DNA from: Paenibacillus timonensis
Lineage (GTDB): Bacteria > Bacillota > Bacilli > Paenibacillales > Paenibacillaceae
Reading direction: 5' to 3'
Length of the DNA: 64,000 nucleotides
Assembly: GCF_009725205.1 (NCBI RefSeq)
Contig: NZ_WNZY01000020.1
Span: forward strand, 25,557-89,556
Made by a program: the position numbers and the translations under genes. Positions 8,709-18,530 of this stretch are shown here, piece after piece (the first letter of the stretch is position 1; each line of letters opens with the position of its first letter). The notes below the pieces were generated by a model. That model had not been told where the DNA came from, did not search any database, and worked only from the letters and a program-made list of their open reading frames with translations.

Positions 8709-9743
8709 TTATTCGCTCCCTGTCGTTGTTTCGTTGTTGGTAACGGTACCGTCGGTTTCGGTCCCCGTATTACCTGCGGTACTGCCGCCAGTCCCATCAT
8801 CCAAACTGAGGAAGAATCGGGATGTCGTCTTGCCGTCCTCGATCGGTTGTTCCGCTACCGCAATCGCGGTCTTAGCCGAATTCCCCGACAAAATGTACAA
8901 ACCTTCCGGTACAACGTCATACGTCAGCACGTCGCCGTCTTTGGTTTTTCCGAAATACAGCTTTTCCCCGCTTTTGCTTCCTTTGCGAACTTCTACCCAG
9001 CTTTCGCCGCTTGCCGTTATAACGACCTGTACCGGCTGGGTTCCGGGATTTTGAATCTTGTATTTCGTTGTGCTGCCTTCTGTTCCATCCGGGACGACGG
9101 TAATTTGATTGCCGGGTTCATTACCCGGGGTTTCATTGCCCCCATTCCCCATATTACCTGCATTGGTGCCGTTGTTCGTCCCCGGATCAGTAACAGTATC
9201 CGTCCCGTTTCCGGCGCCCTTGTTTCCGCCCACGGCATCGCCGGCCGTTCCGTTCCCCGCATTCGTGCCATTTTGATTCCCATTTGTTGGCGTTTTCCCT
9301 TGAGTCACCGGCGTAGGATCCGGCTCCTTATTCCCCTCGGCTTCATCCTTGTTGTTGCCCCAGACCGAGAAATACATATAAATAACGATTAAAATCAGCA
9401 CGGCAAATGACCACATCAGCGTGGTGGACAACCATTTCGAGTTGCGCTCGTTGTGCTGCCGGCTGCGTCGTTTTTGAATCACCGGTTCCATCGTGGGTTC
9501 CGGAGCTGAAGAAGGCACGTTTTGCCGATGTTCGGCAAGCAGTTCGTCCGCATCCAAGCCAACGGTTTCCGCATACGTTTTAATAAAAGCCCGAACATAG
9601 AAGCTTCCAGGCAGAACCTTATAATCACCCATTTCGATGGCTTCCAAATATCGTTTGCGAATCTTCGTCATTTCCTGTATATCATCCAGCGACAAACCTC
9701 TGGCAAGGCGGGCTTCCCTTAACTGCTGGCCCAATTCCGACAC
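8709..9743 (-). CDS. rodZ: RodZ-like HTH membrane protein (YmfM)
   Basis: Cell-shape factor that links the MreB cytoskeleton to the membrane. Residues ~1-70 form a RodZ-type helix-turn-helix (LREARLARGLSLDDIQEMTKI); a single membrane helix lies near 107-125 (LMWSFAVLILIVIYMYF); then comes a ~90-residue Gly/Asn/Thr/Pro linker and a DUF4115-type beta domain (VVITASGESWVEVRKG ... YFGKTKDGDVLTYDV), plus a short Thr-rich tail. The GTG at 9743 is placed 8 nt after AGGAGG, while the ATG at 9749 and GTG at 9752 are too close to it. Orthologue of B. subtilis ymfM by position. Confidence 0.92.
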   Translation of the reverse strand: MSELGQQLREARLARGLSLDDIQEMTKIRKRYLEAIEMGDYKVLPGSFYVRAFIKTYAETVGLDADELLAEHRQNVPSSAPEPTMEPVIQKRRSRQHNERNSKWLSTTLMWSFAVLILIVIYMYFSVWGNNKDEAEGNKEPDPTPVTQGKTPTNGNQNGTNAGNGTAGDAVGGNKGAGNGTDTVTDPGTNNGTNAGNMGNGGNETPGNEPGNQITVVPDGTEGSTTKYKIQNPGTQPVQVVITASGESWVEVRKGSKSGEKLYFGKTKDGDVLTYDVVPEGLYILSGNSAKTAIAVAEQPIEDGKTTSRFFLSLDDGTGGSTAGNTGTETDGTVTNNETTTGSE

Positions 9744-9788
9744 GACCATCACCTCCTGCTATGCTATGATTAATTATGCGGCAAACCC

Positions 9789-10556
9789 TTACAGATCGTC
9801 CGTATAAATTGTCGTGAACGTATCGTAAACGATTTGCTCCTCCAGATTGTTACGCAATTCTATAATAATGTCAAAATTGTCATAACTGTATTCAGACTCT
9901 TTAACAAATACATCCGGATGCTCTATAACTTTGGTCGAAGGCATGGACATCAACTCCTGTAAGAGCTGATGATGCTTTTCATTGGAACGTAACGTACTGA
10001 TGATACCGTCTATAATAAATACATTGTGGGGATCCATTTCGTTCTCAGACAATTGGCTGCGTACCGTTTGCCGCAAGAGCGTTGAAGATACAAACGTCCA
10101 TCGCTTCATGGCGCAGACGCTGCCGGCAATAATCGATTCCGTCTTGCCAACGCGAGGCATACCTCGGAGTCCAATCACCTGATGTCCTTCCCGCTTAAAC
10201 ACCTCTCCGAGAAAATCAACCAAAATCCCTAGTTCATCCCGAGTAAACCGAAACGTCTTACGGTCATCGGAATCCCGGTCGATGTATCGGCCATGGCGCA
10301 CGGCCAACAAGTCGACAAGCCGTGGATTGCGTAAAGCGGTCACCGTAATGCTGTCCACCTTGTTCAACAACTGGCTGACTTGATCGATTTTGCCGTCATC
10401 GTCCGTTTCCAGAAGTAGTCCTCGAGTCTTACCTTCAACGCCGTTGATCGTCAATATATTGATCTCCAGCATCCCTAACATGGAAGCGATATCCCCCAAA
10501 AGTCCCGGACGATTCTTATGTATTTTGTATTCCAGATACCATTGTTTCTCTACCAT
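9789..10556 (-). CDS. ymfK: DUF3388 protein with ACT domain (YmfK)
   Basis: Conserved Firmicute protein of unknown function. The N-terminus is an ACT-like regulatory domain (NRPGLLGDIASMLGMLEINILTING), and the C-terminal half holds a P-loop-like motif GLRGMPRVGKTES. Start: the frame opens at ATG 10589, but the ATG at 10556 (MVEKQWYLEYKIHKN) has AAGGTG 6 nt upstream and matches the family start. It sits 45 bp before the rodZ start, as in the B. subtilis ymf cluster. I cannot assign a reaction. Confidence 0.85.
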   Translation of the reverse strand: MVEKQWYLEYKIHKNRPGLLGDIASMLGMLEINILTINGVEGKTRGLLLETDDDGKIDQVSQLLNKVDSITVTALRNPRLVDLLAVRHGRYIDRDSDDRKTFRFTRDELGILVDFLGEVFKREGHQVIGLRGMPRVGKTESIIAGSVCAMKRWTFVSSTLLRQTVRSQLSENEMDPHNVFIIDGIISTLRSNEKHHQLLQELMSMPSTKVIEHPDVFVKESEYSYDNFDIIIELRNNLEEQIVYDTFTTIYTDDL

Positions 10557-10731
10557 CCCAGACACCTTCTCCATATCCTCATGCATCATTCGACAAAATA
10601 GGTCTTAATTCCTGCTGTTTTGCAAAAACTATTTGCAAAACATTTCTTACCAATATTGATATTACATGTTCATATGTGTTTTATGATATATAAAATGAAA
10701 ATGAAAGGCAAGCGGGTGGGAAAAATGGGGG

Positions 10732-10756
10732 AAAAGCTCCCGGAACGGGAGCTTTT
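10732..10756 (-). terminator. Hairpin after DUF3243 gene
   Basis: A perfect 11-bp stem AAAAGCTCCCG/CGGGAGCTTTT with a 3-nt loop, 11 bp past the DUF3243 stop. The T-run is within the stem, with another TTTTT a few bases later. Probable terminator or attenuator before ymfK. Confidence 0.65.
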
Positions 10757-10767
10757 CAAGTGCCAAA

Positions 10768-11022
10768 CTATGCGTTTTTCTTGGCCAACTTCACCATCAA
10801 ACGGGCGATGGTTTTCCGCTCTTCTTCACTACCGACATCCCAAATTTCTTTGAGGGCACGGTTGGATTCGTTTTGCGGATCGACTTTGTCGTCCAGAAAA
10901 CCACCGATTTCATAAGCAAGGTTGGCGATCGCCTCTTCGCTGAAACCGGCTTTTTCCGCATGCTCGACGCGTTCACCCAGGAATTTCTTCCATGTATCAA
11001 AATTTTTGAGTACCGTTGACAT
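10768..11022 (-). CDS. ymfJ: DUF3243 protein (YmfJ)
   Basis: An 84-aa soluble, acidic helical protein starting MSTVLKNFDTWKKFLGERV, the conserved DUF3243 opening. ATG 11022 follows AAGGAGG at good spacing; the in-frame ATG at 11058 is not preceded by a ribosome-binding site. Function unknown; identified by family character and position between ymfI and ymfK. Confidence 0.9.
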   Translation of the reverse strand: MSTVLKNFDTWKKFLGERVEHAEKAGFSEEAIANLAYEIGGFLDDKVDPQNESNRALKEIWDVGSEEERKTIARLMVKLAKKNA

Positions 11023-11143
11023 GATTAAATCCTCCTTCGCTTGGCGATTTAAAATCAACAGTCGTAATATGCGAAAATCCCGTGGGTTTTATACGCGAGC
11101 CGCGGAATCATGCGGATAGCAAAACCTGCGAATCAAGGGGCGA

Positions 11144-11911
11144 TTAGGTAATCCAGCCGCCATTCGGGCTAATGATCTGTCCCGTGATATAACCCGATTC
11201 CGGTAACGCCAAAAAATAAACAAGTGACGAAACCTCCTGCGGCGAACCCAGCCGTCCCGCCGGGATATCCTCCTCCAGCTGGCGGAGTTCTTCCTCGTCA
11301 AAGCGTTCCATCATCTCCGTCTTGACCGCGCCCGGAGCCACCGCATTCACGGTGACGCCGGAGGGGGCCAGTTCTTTGGCTAACGCTTTGGTGAACGAAT
11401 TAACTCCGCCCTTTGCCGCTGAGTACACCGCTTCGCAGGAGCCTCCTGATATTCCCCAAACCGAGGACACGTTGATTATCCGCCCAAAGCGCTGACTGAT
11501 CATATACGGCATGAACATCTGGCTGCACAGAAACACGCTTTTTAAATTGACGTTCATCACGTCGTCCCATTCCTCTTCAGTTACATCGGACAGCAGCGCG
11601 TAATGCGAGATCCCCGCATTGTTAACCAAAATGTCGGGATACAGCCCGTAATTCTCGAGCCTTTCCTTCATCCGCAAAATTTGCTCCTTGCTCCGCAAAT
11701 CAGCAGCGACTGTATAAGCCTTGGCTCCAAGCTCTAGGCATTTGCGAGCCACTTCATTCGCCGCCTCGTGCGAGTTCATATAGTGAATGACCACGTTCAT
11801 GCCGACCGAAGCAAACCGCAGCGCCACCTCGGCGCCGATCCCTCGGCTTGCCCCGGTGATCAGTACGGTCATGTCCGCGATATTCTTTCCTAACCCATGA
11901 TCAACCGCCAT
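11144..11911 (-). CDS. ymfI: SDR-family oxidoreductase (YmfI, FabG-like)
   Basis: Short-chain dehydrogenase/reductase of 255 aa with the NAD(P)-binding TGASRGIG (residues 19-26), NNAG (97-100) and catalytic Ser150, Tyr163 and Lys167 (YSAAK). It resembles 3-oxoacyl-ACP reductases, but position next to the M16 pair identifies it as YmfI, whose substrate is not established. ATG at 11911 directly abuts the stop of the upstream gene (TAAATG), so translation is coupled. Confidence 0.9.
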   Translation of the reverse strand: MAVDHGLGKNIADMTVLITGASRGIGAEVALRFASVGMNVVIHYMNSHEAANEVARKCLELGAKAYTVAADLRSKEQILRMKERLENYGLYPDILVNNAGISHYALLSDVTEEEWDDVMNVNLKSVFLCSQMFMPYMISQRFGRIINVSSVWGISGGSCEAVYSAAKGGVNSFTKALAKELAPSGVTVNAVAPGAVKTEMMERFDEEELRQLEEDIPAGRLGSPQEVSSLVYFLALPESGYITGQIISPNGGWIT

Positions 11912-13192
11912 TTACGGACTCACCACGATCGATACGGCCAGCTGTTCCCAATCGATATGCTCGCGCAACCGTGCATTGATGTCTTCCAGAGTAAGCGATT
12001 CGTAAAGCGGCAGTACCGCGAAGAGGTCGCCGCCCCGGAAGTTGTAACGGGTGAACTCGTGAGCGATGTTCTCCGGCGAATTCAGCATGCGTAAATAACC
12101 GCCGATTTTCTTCTTGCGCGCCCGTTCGAAATCTTCTTGATGGAATCCGGAAGCCAGCAGGGCTTCGGTCTCTTCTTTAATCACGGCCAACATCCGGTCC
12201 GGATCCTTGGTGTCTCCACCGATCGCTGAGAAAGCGTAATTGGGATTGCTGTTGTATTCATGGCCAAAGCTGTCGGAGATCAGATCCATGTCATACAGCT
12301 TTTGATACAGCTTCGTACTGGCCCCAAACAACAGATCGAGCGCCAGCTTCGTGGCGAGGTCTCGGCGCAGCAACTCCTCGCCGGTTAAGCCAAGCCGCGT
12401 CTCCTTAAAACCGAACAAGCATTTCGGCTGTGACACCGGCAAGCGGGATTCCCGCCGTTTCTCGGATACTCCCTGCGGCTCCGCCTCAAATAGACGATCA
12501 ATCGTTCCCTGCGGCTTATATTCTTTCTTCTCCTGATTGTCCCGGACCAGCTTAAACACTTCTTCGGGATCGACCCCGCCAACGACGAACAGCAGCATAT
12601 TACTAGGGTGATAAAAGGCATTGTAGCACGTATACAGCGTCTCCTTGGTGATCGTTCCAATCGATTCCACCGTGCCGGCAATATCGATATGAACGGGGTG
12701 CACCTTGTACATCGCCTCGATCAAGCCGAAATACACCCGCCAATCCGGGTTATCCCGATACATGCCGATCTCCTGACCGATAATCCCTTTTTCCTTCTCG
12801 ACGTTCTGGTCGGTAAAGTAAGGGTGCTGCACGAAATTGACCAGCGTTTCCAGGTTAGCCGGAATGTTCTCCGTCGCGGAGAACAAGTATACCGTTTGGT
12901 CGAAGCTGGTAAAGGCATTAGCGGAAGCGCCTTGAGAAGCAAAAGTGGCAAAAATGTCCCCTTCCGGCTCCTCGAACATCTTATGCTCCAGGAAATGCGC
13001 GATGCCATCTGGAACCGCGATGTCCTCCTGCCCTTCTACCCGGAAATGATTATCGATCGATCCGTATTTGGTCGAGAACGTGGCGTATGTTTTTTGGAAG
13101 CCCGGTTTGGGAAGCACGTAGACCTGCAGTCCGTTCTCCATCGTTTCGCGATACAGCGTTTCCTGCAAAGCGTCGTAACGTATCGTTTCCAT
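11912..13192 (-). CDS. ymfH: M16-family zinc peptidase (YmfH)
   Basis: A 426-aa M16 protease with the inverted zinc motif HFLEH at residues 66-70 (DGIAHFLEHKMFEE). M16C pairs consist of one catalytic and one non-catalytic chain; this is the catalytic one. ATG 13192 follows GGAGGGG overlapping the end of ymfF, with a 4-bp gap between the genes. Substrate unknown; B. subtilis YmfH/YmfF resemble processing proteases for peptides. Confidence 0.93.
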   Translation of the reverse strand: METIRYDALQETLYRETMENGLQVYVLPKPGFQKTYATFSTKYGSIDNHFRVEGQEDIAVPDGIAHFLEHKMFEEPEGDIFATFASQGASANAFTSFDQTVYLFSATENIPANLETLVNFVQHPYFTDQNVEKEKGIIGQEIGMYRDNPDWRVYFGLIEAMYKVHPVHIDIAGTVESIGTITKETLYTCYNAFYHPSNMLLFVVGGVDPEEVFKLVRDNQEKKEYKPQGTIDRLFEAEPQGVSEKRRESRLPVSQPKCLFGFKETRLGLTGEELLRRDLATKLALDLLFGASTKLYQKLYDMDLISDSFGHEYNSNPNYAFSAIGGDTKDPDRMLAVIKEETEALLASGFHQEDFERARKKKIGGYLRMLNSPENIAHEFTRYNFRGGDLFAVLPLYESLTLEDINARLREHIDWEQLAVSIVVSP

Positions 13193-13196
13193 CCGC

Positions 13197-14477
13197 CTAC
13201 CCCTCCTTCTGGCCTGTCAAAAAGTATATCGTATCGAGCTGGACGGTTTCCGCGGCCGCCACAACATCCTTCGGCTGCACCTGTTCCACTTGACGGAGCA
13301 GTTCCTCCGCCGGACGGTCTTTGCCGGATAAGACGCGGTTGAAATCGTAGGCGATCATTTCAAAAGCGGAATCCTGCATCTCCAGTAAGCTGTTGCGGAT
13401 CATCGCCTTGGTCTGGGACATTTCCAGCTCGCTGATTTCTCCAGCGCGCATGCTCGCCAGCTGGGCTTCGATAATGCGAAGCGCCTTTTCATAGTTGGCG
13501 ATTTCAATCCCCGATTGAATGGCAACGATGCCTTTATGCCCGTCGTAACGCGAGGCTGCGTAATAGGCCAAGCTCTCTTTTTCACGGACATTGATAAACA
13601 GTTTGGAATGCGGGTAGCTACCGAGAATGCCGTTATACAGCAGCAAAGAAGCGTATCGCTCATCTCCGTAAGTGATCGGCGTGCGGAGGCCCAAGTTTAA
13701 TTTGCCTTGATTAACATCAAGAGCTTCCTTGACCGTCCGAACTTCACCGCCTCGGATGTGGACCTGCTCCGGCTCATATTCCGGCGAGATCGATCGACTC
13801 AAGCTGAAATGCTTGGAGACCAACTCCTCCACCTCGGCTAATGTCGTATCGCCAACCACATACAAGTCCATGTGGGCCTGCTGCAGCCAGTTCTGGTAGG
13901 AGGCGTACAAAGACTCCGGCGTAATTCCGTCCAATTGGCTCCGCTCTCCAAGCGGGTGAAGACGGTACGGATCGTCCTTAAACATCTCTTCTGTGCAGCG
14001 TTCAGCGGCGTAACGAATTTTATCGTTGATGATCCCTTCCAGCTTCTTGCGGACCGACTCCCGTTCCGAATTGACGTATGTCGAGCGGAAGGCACCGTTT
14101 TCCTTGGCTGGTTTGGTCACGACTTCGCCAAGGAAAGCAAAGCTTTGGCCGAGGAGCGAATGGTTGCTCTTCACGAAAGAATCGTTGATTGTATCCATCC
14201 GGAACTGAACCATCTGGTAGTTGCCACGTTTATATACATCAAAGCCGAAGCCCGCCCCATACATATGCTCGAGCTGCTCGCGGAACTGCGTGGTTTCCGG
14301 GTAGGATTCCGTACCTCGGCGCAGCACGAACGGAGTGAGGGCGGTAGCGGTTACCGTTTGCTCTTGCAGCGGCAATCCCGCGTAGAGGGAAATGGCAAAT
14401 GTTTTGAATCGGTTGGTCGGCAGGACGTGAAGCCGGATATGGCCTACGGAGCCGCGCTCAAATCGCGTTTTGTTCAA
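13197..14477 (-). CDS. ymfF: M16-like non-catalytic subunit (YmfF)
   Basis: A 426-aa M16 fold homologue. Where the active enzyme has HxxEH, this protein reads ETTQFREQLEHMYGAGF with no HxxEH, so it should not bind zinc there and probably pairs with YmfH. The end of the protein (AAETVQLDTIYFLTG) is typical of M16 C-domains. I place the start at TTG 14477, 8 nt from AAAGGAG; a TTG two codons earlier is too close. First gene of the ymfF-H-I-J cluster. Confidence 0.9.
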   Translation of the reverse strand: MNKTRFERGSVGHIRLHVLPTNRFKTFAISLYAGLPLQEQTVTATALTPFVLRRGTESYPETTQFREQLEHMYGAGFGFDVYKRGNYQMVQFRMDTINDSFVKSNHSLLGQSFAFLGEVVTKPAKENGAFRSTYVNSERESVRKKLEGIINDKIRYAAERCTEEMFKDDPYRLHPLGERSQLDGITPESLYASYQNWLQQAHMDLYVVGDTTLAEVEELVSKHFSLSRSISPEYEPEQVHIRGGEVRTVKEALDVNQGKLNLGLRTPITYGDERYASLLLYNGILGSYPHSKLFINVREKESLAYYAASRYDGHKGIVAIQSGIEIANYEKALRIIEAQLASMRAGEISELEMSQTKAMIRNSLLEMQDSAFEMIAYDFNRVLSGKDRPAEELLRQVEQVQPKDVVAAAETVQLDTIYFLTGQKEG

Positions 14478-14511
14478 ACCCAAAACTCCTTTACTAGAAA
14501 GTCAGTTCCAT

Positions 14512-14539
14512 TCTATACCAATTCAAAGGAAAGAAGCAA
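14512..14539 (-). promoter_or_regulatory. Likely promoter for ymfF cluster
   Basis: Minus-strand TTGCTT (14539-14534), 16-bp spacer, TATAGA (14517-14512) with an upstream TGG that would make an extended -10. It lies ~35 bp before ymfF. Confidence 0.5.
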
Positions 14540-14577
14540 CCTGACGACAAGCGGCTGCTCCTTCGATAATCAACTAT

Positions 14578-15426
14578 TTACATACAGAAAATATGCTCTC
14601 CGATCGTCTTGACCTGCGGTCGCGACCAGATCCATTTCGAGGTCGCCGTTCTTGGGTTGAAATAGTAAATGCAGCCTCCCGACGGATCCCAGCCATTTAG
14701 CGCCTGCTGTACGGCTTTGCGGGCTTGTTCGTTAGGCTCCAGCCAGATTTGACCGTCCGCAACAGCCGTAAATGCGCCAGGCTGAAAGATGACGCCGGAC
14801 ACGGTGTTAGGAAAACTCGGCGACTTCACCCGGTTCAAGATCACCGCCGCTACGGCAACCTGGCCTTCAAACGGCTCGCCGCGCGACTCCCCGTAAACGG
14901 CGTTAGCCATAATCCGCAAATCGTTCTCCGACAATCCCATGGCGTTGGAGGCGGACAGATCCGCGGATTCCGCTTTCACTTTACCTGCACCGCCACCCTC
15001 TCCACCGGTTTTATTTCCCGTTCCGGTTTGAGGTTTCGCCGCCCCACCGGCATTGGCGTATTCCATGCCTGGCTTCCAGTTTTTCGTGGCGTTGTAAAGC
15101 TTTAACTTCGTTTTGGGGCCAGCGAGGCCATCCGCCTCCATCCCAAACTCCGACTGGAACCATTTGAGGGCGTCACGCGTCTTGGGACCAAAGTAGCTGT
15201 CTAACTTACCGTGGTAAAAACCAAGATAAGAAAGCCTCCCCTGCAGCTCATACACGTCTTTCCCGAATGCCCCATAATCGATAACCTGCTCACTGAACGC
15301 GGGCTGTGCTTTATAGGTATTGACTTTGCCTTCGTCAAGCGTATGCCGGAGTACGTTCGCTCCGTATCCGATTCCGAACAAAAGCAGCACTAAACCGGAG
15401 GCAAACCAGATCTTCGCTTTCTTCAT
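14578..15426 (-). CDS. sleB: Spore cortex-lytic enzyme SleB
   Basis: Germination-specific lytic transglycosylase acting on cortex peptidoglycan. The 282-aa product has an N-terminal signal/anchor (IWFASGLVLLLFGIGYGA), a peptidoglycan-binding domain (residues ~50-110, YELQGRLSYLGFYHGKLDSY), a Gly-rich linker (~118-155) and a C-terminal hydrolase-2 domain with the catalytic-region motif ANAVYGESRGEPFEGQVAVAAV. It is expressed from what looks like a sigma-G promoter. In B. subtilis it lives elsewhere with ypeB; no ypeB is next to it here. Confidence 0.93.
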   Translation of the reverse strand: MKKAKIWFASGLVLLLFGIGYGANVLRHTLDEGKVNTYKAQPAFSEQVIDYGAFGKDVYELQGRLSYLGFYHGKLDSYFGPKTRDALKWFQSEFGMEADGLAGPKTKLKLYNATKNWKPGMEYANAGGAAKPQTGTGNKTGGEGGGAGKVKAESADLSASNAMGLSENDLRIMANAVYGESRGEPFEGQVAVAAVILNRVKSPSFPNTVSGVIFQPGAFTAVADGQIWLEPNEQARKAVQQALNGWDPSGGCIYYFNPRTATSKWIWSRPQVKTIGEHIFCM

Positions 15427-15479
15427 ATGTTTAGCTCTACCTCTCTTTTTAGAAGTTGTTCAACAAGGATGGGTGACTT

Positions 15480-15510
15480 TAGTATGACAAGCGTCGTCCC
15501 TTCCTATGCA
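15480..15510 (-). promoter_or_regulatory. Sigma-G-type forespore promoter for sleB
   Basis: Minus strand: TGCATA (15510-15505), 18-bp spacer, CATACTA (15486-15480). The -10 equals the sigma-G consensus and the -35 differs from TGAATA by one base. Spacing and position upstream of a known sigma-G regulon gene support the call. Confidence 0.72.
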
Positions 15511-15531
15511 CCCTAAGTTTCGAGTACTCCT

Positions 15532-15558
15532 AAAAAAAGAAAGGGGAAGGATTCCCCT
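15532..15558 (-). terminator. Terminator after spoIIIE
   Basis: Minus strand: AGGGGAA-TCC-TTCCCCT followed by TTCTTTTTTT, 13 bp past the spoIIIE stop. Confidence 0.85.
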
Positions 15559-15570
15559 AATCCTGACAGA

Positions 15571-18225
15571 TCAGGAGGAGATCCTTCCCATTTTGTATTG
15601 CTCCATTGACATTAATACTTCTCTTGGTTTACTGCCTTCATAAGGTCCGACGATCCCTCGCGCTTCCATGGAATCGATTAGTCGCGCAGCCCGGGTATAG
15701 CCGACGCGCATCCGCCGCTGTAACAGCGAAACGGAGGCTTGCTTCGCTTCTAGCACGATCTGGACGGCTTGATCATAAAGCTCGTCCAACACCTCTTCCG
15801 CCTCGTGCACTTCATCGTCGACCTCGGGAACCAAGCTTTCGTCGTATTCGGCTTGACCTTGCCCCCGCACAAAACCTACGATGGTCTCAACTTCCTGGTC
15901 GCTCATAAACGCGCCTTGCACCCGTATCGGCTTAGAGGCGCCCATCGGCATATAGAGCATGTCCCCGCGACCTAGCAGCTTCTCGGCGCCCGCCATATCG
16001 AGGATCGTCCGTGAATCGACCTGAGAGGATACCCCAAACGCGATCCGCGACGGAATGTTGGCTTTGATGACGCCGGTAATGACGTCGACCGACGGCCGCT
16101 GCGTGGCAATAATCAGATGGATGCCGGCAGCACGGGCCATTTGTGCCAGCCGCGCGATGGCATCTTCGACATCGCTGGCCGCGACCATCATCAAGTCCGC
16201 CAGCTCGTCCACGATGACCACGATGTAAGGCAAGATGGACTCCGGTCGATCCGCCATCATGTGATTGTAGCCTTCGATGTTCCGTGCTCCCGATTTGGAG
16301 AACAACTCATAACGTTTCTCCATCTCAACGACGATTTTCTTAAGTGCCAACGAAGCTCGCCGGGGATCGGTGACAACAGGGGTCAACAGATGAGGAATCC
16401 CGTTATAGACATTGAGCTCGACCATTTTGGGGTCGACCATCATAAATTTCACTTCATCCGGCTTTGCTTTGAACAAGATGCTGGTGATAATGCCGTTAAT
16501 ACATACCGATTTCCCTGAGCCCGTCGCTCCGGCTACCAGAAGGTGAGGCATTTTCGCCAGGTTTCCGACGATCGTCTGACCGGAAATATCGCGCCCGAAA
16601 GCAATGCTCAGCTTAGATTCCGCATCCATAAACGTCGGCGTCTCCATCACCTCGCGCATCGTGACCAGCGATACCTCGTTGTTTGGCACCTCGATGCCGA
16701 TTGCGGATTTGCCCGGAATCGGCGCTTCCATACGGATATCTTTAGCGGCTAAGGCCAAGGCAATATCGTCCGTCAAATTGACGATTCGGCTGACCTTCAC
16801 GCCGATATCCGGCTGAATTTCGTAGCGCGTCACCGCCGGTCCGCGCACAACCTCCAGCACCCGAGCTCGAACGCCAAAGCTTTCGAGCGTGGCCTCCAGC
16901 TTGCGGGCGGTCTGCATGTAATCGGCTTGATCACCGGATTTGCCCGCTCCGGCCGGTTTGGAGAGAAGCCGGAAGGAAGGCATTTTGTACGGCTTCGGTG
17001 CCGGTTTAGGCGGAGGGGGCGGAGCAATTTCTTCGCTAGGGCCAGCAACGCCACCCTCTCCTTCGAGTCCTGACTCGCCACGGTTCACAGCATCGGCGTT
17101 CCCTGCTAATGCGTCGTCAAACGCATCGTCAGCTTCCCGCTCTGCTAAGGAATCGTCATGGAGGTCGGGGATACCTCGCTCGGCTTCTTCTCCATCCTCA
17201 TCGTGGTGCAGGCCTTCCCGTTGAATATGATCGAAGAAATCGCGGATGATCGGGCCGGTGTCGTTGCCGCGATGATCCTCCAGTTGACCTCTCTCCGTCC
17301 CTTCTTCCTTGCCGATGTAATTCAGCTCATTCCAATTGATTTCCGCTTCAGCGGTATGTTCGGCAGCCTCGACGTCTCCCTGTTCATCCGGATTTGGCGG
17401 TTCTATCCCTGGTTCATCCGGTCTTCCCTTAAAATTCAGCAATTGGAAAAATACCGGCTTCTTCCGAGTTGAAGCAATTACAGCCTCGTCATTATCGTGA
17501 GGTTCCTCCTCCGGATCATCGTAAGAGGTTACCGCCGGGGTCGATTTCTCTACCCGCTTGGCTTTGCCGCGTACCGGTACAGGACGCAGCATCCGCATTT
17601 TCTTCCCAAGACTCTCGCCTAACACGGCCAATTTAGAACGCAATATTCGGAATAGATCAACGTAGGACAGTCCTGTGACCAGCATAAAGCTGATGGCCAG
17701 CAGCACGATCATAATTAGCTTGGCACCGGCCATGCCAAACAGAGAGTAAAGCAAGGCGAATTCCAAGGCGCCGACATAACCGCCGCTGATGTCCAGCCCC
17801 AGCAAGCTCATCCCGGAATCGCTCACAGCGGGCTGAAACAGCGCCGCTTGCAAATCGCGATGAATCTGGCCGAGAACGTTGCCCGTAGACAAAGGGACTG
17901 CCGGAGCCAGTTTATGCTGCATAGCCGAAATCGTACTCATCAATGTCAGCGACAGCACTGCCAGCAGCACGCCGCTGCGGCGGGCGTTCCAGCGATTAGG
18001 CCATTTTCGATTAATCATGACAGCTAGTCCTATGTAAATGCCGATCACAGGGATCACAAAATAAAATTTGCCGAGGATCAACGCGGCCATTTTCGATAAC
18101 GTTCTTCCTACGGCAGCCTCCCCGGACAAAGCGATAATGGATAAGGTAATCAGGATGATTCCGTATATTTCGTATTTGAGCATGCTGCCAATGGCAGCCT
18201 TCTTCTTCTTCCGTTTCCGTGGCAA
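15571..18225 (-). CDS. spoIIIE: DNA translocase FtsK/SpoIIIE
   Basis: Septal DNA pump needed to move the chromosome into the forespore. The 884-aa product has a Lys/Arg-rich start (MPRKRKKKK), four to five membrane helices in the first ~190 residues, an acidic low-complexity linker (~230-410), then a RecA-like motor with Walker A GATGSGKS near residue 565 and Walker [14 protein letters not shown]. It ends with a winged-helix gamma domain ([22 protein letters not shown]) that reads SRS/KOPS-type sites. Position downstream of ylzJ matches spoIIIE of B. subtilis. Confidence 0.96.
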   Translation of the reverse strand: MPRKRKKKKAAIGSMLKYEIYGIILITLSIIALSGEAAVGRTLSKMAALILGKFYFVIPVIGIYIGLAVMINRKWPNRWNARRSGVLLAVLSLTLMSTISAMQHKLAPAVPLSTGNVLGQIHRDLQAALFQPAVSDSGMSLLGLDISGGYVGALEFALLYSLFGMAGAKLIMIVLLAISFMLVTGLSYVDLFRILRSKLAVLGESLGKKMRMLRPVPVRGKAKRVEKSTPAVTSYDDPEEEPHDNDEAVIASTRKKPVFFQLLNFKGRPDEPGIEPPNPDEQGDVEAAEHTAEAEINWNELNYIGKEEGTERGQLEDHRGNDTGPIIRDFFDHIQREGLHHDEDGEEAERGIPDLHDDSLAEREADDAFDDALAGNADAVNRGESGLEGEGGVAGPSEEIAPPPPPKPAPKPYKMPSFRLLSKPAGAGKSGDQADYMQTARKLEATLESFGVRARVLEVVRGPAVTRYEIQPDIGVKVSRIVNLTDDIALALAAKDIRMEAPIPGKSAIGIEVPNNEVSLVTMREVMETPTFMDAESKLSIAFGRDISGQTIVGNLAKMPHLLVAGATGSGKSVCINGIITSILFKAKPDEVKFMMVDPKMVELNVYNGIPHLLTPVVTDPRRASLALKKIVVEMEKRYELFSKSGARNIEGYNHMMADRPESILPYIVVIVDELADLMMVAASDVEDAIARLAQMARAAGIHLIIATQRPSVDVITGVIKANIPSRIAFGVSSQVDSRTILDMAGAEKLLGRGDMLYMPMGASKPIRVQGAFMSDQEVETIVGFVRGQGQAEYDESLVPEVDDEVHEAEEVLDELYDQAVQIVLEAKQASVSLLQRRMRVGYTRAARLIDSMEARGIVGPYEGSKPREVLMSMEQYKMGRISS

Positions 18226-18248
18226 ACGAAAACACCCCCTAGATGAAT

Positions 18249-18257
18249 ATTATACCA
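18249..18257 (-). promoter_or_regulatory. Extended -10 promoter before spoIIIE
   Basis: Minus strand TGGTATAAT (18257-18249): perfect -10 with an upstream TG. No good -35 is seen. It lies ~25 bp before the spoIIIE start, so the leader would be very short. Confidence 0.5.
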
Positions 18258-18305
18258 TAATCACCGAGGGGGGACCTAGAGAAGATACCGTTGACGGCAT
18301 TTATC

Positions 18306-18530
18306 TCATTTCAATAAAGTTGGAAAAAAAGCGATTTGCCGCCCAGGCGCCAGCTCCGGGTTCAAATAATCCTCCAGTTGGCAGCGCAGCAACCGTACGA
18401 TCGTCGCCCGGTTACCGGCTTCCATCCGCACCTGCATCAGTACGCCGTTCAACTCGATTTCTCCGTACGCCTCTTGATTCTCTGCATTTTCCCAGTAGGC
18501 TTCCTCCGGAAGAATGGTGTAATGGGTCAT
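18306..18530 (-). CDS. ylzJ: YlzJ-like protein
   Basis: A 74-aa protein starting [18 protein letters not shown], as in the YlzJ family always found between tepA and spoIIIE. Its ATG overlaps the tepA stop (ATGA). Function unknown; no membrane helix or signal peptide. Confidence 0.88.
   Translation of the reverse strand: MTHYTILPEEAYWENAENQEAYGEIELNGVLMQVRMEAGNRATIVRLLRCQLEDYLNPELAPGRQIAFFPTLLK

Noticed and set aside
15606..18068. Several 60-130-aa plus ORFs across spoIIIE
   Set aside because: Antisense shadows of a long, well-conserved gene.
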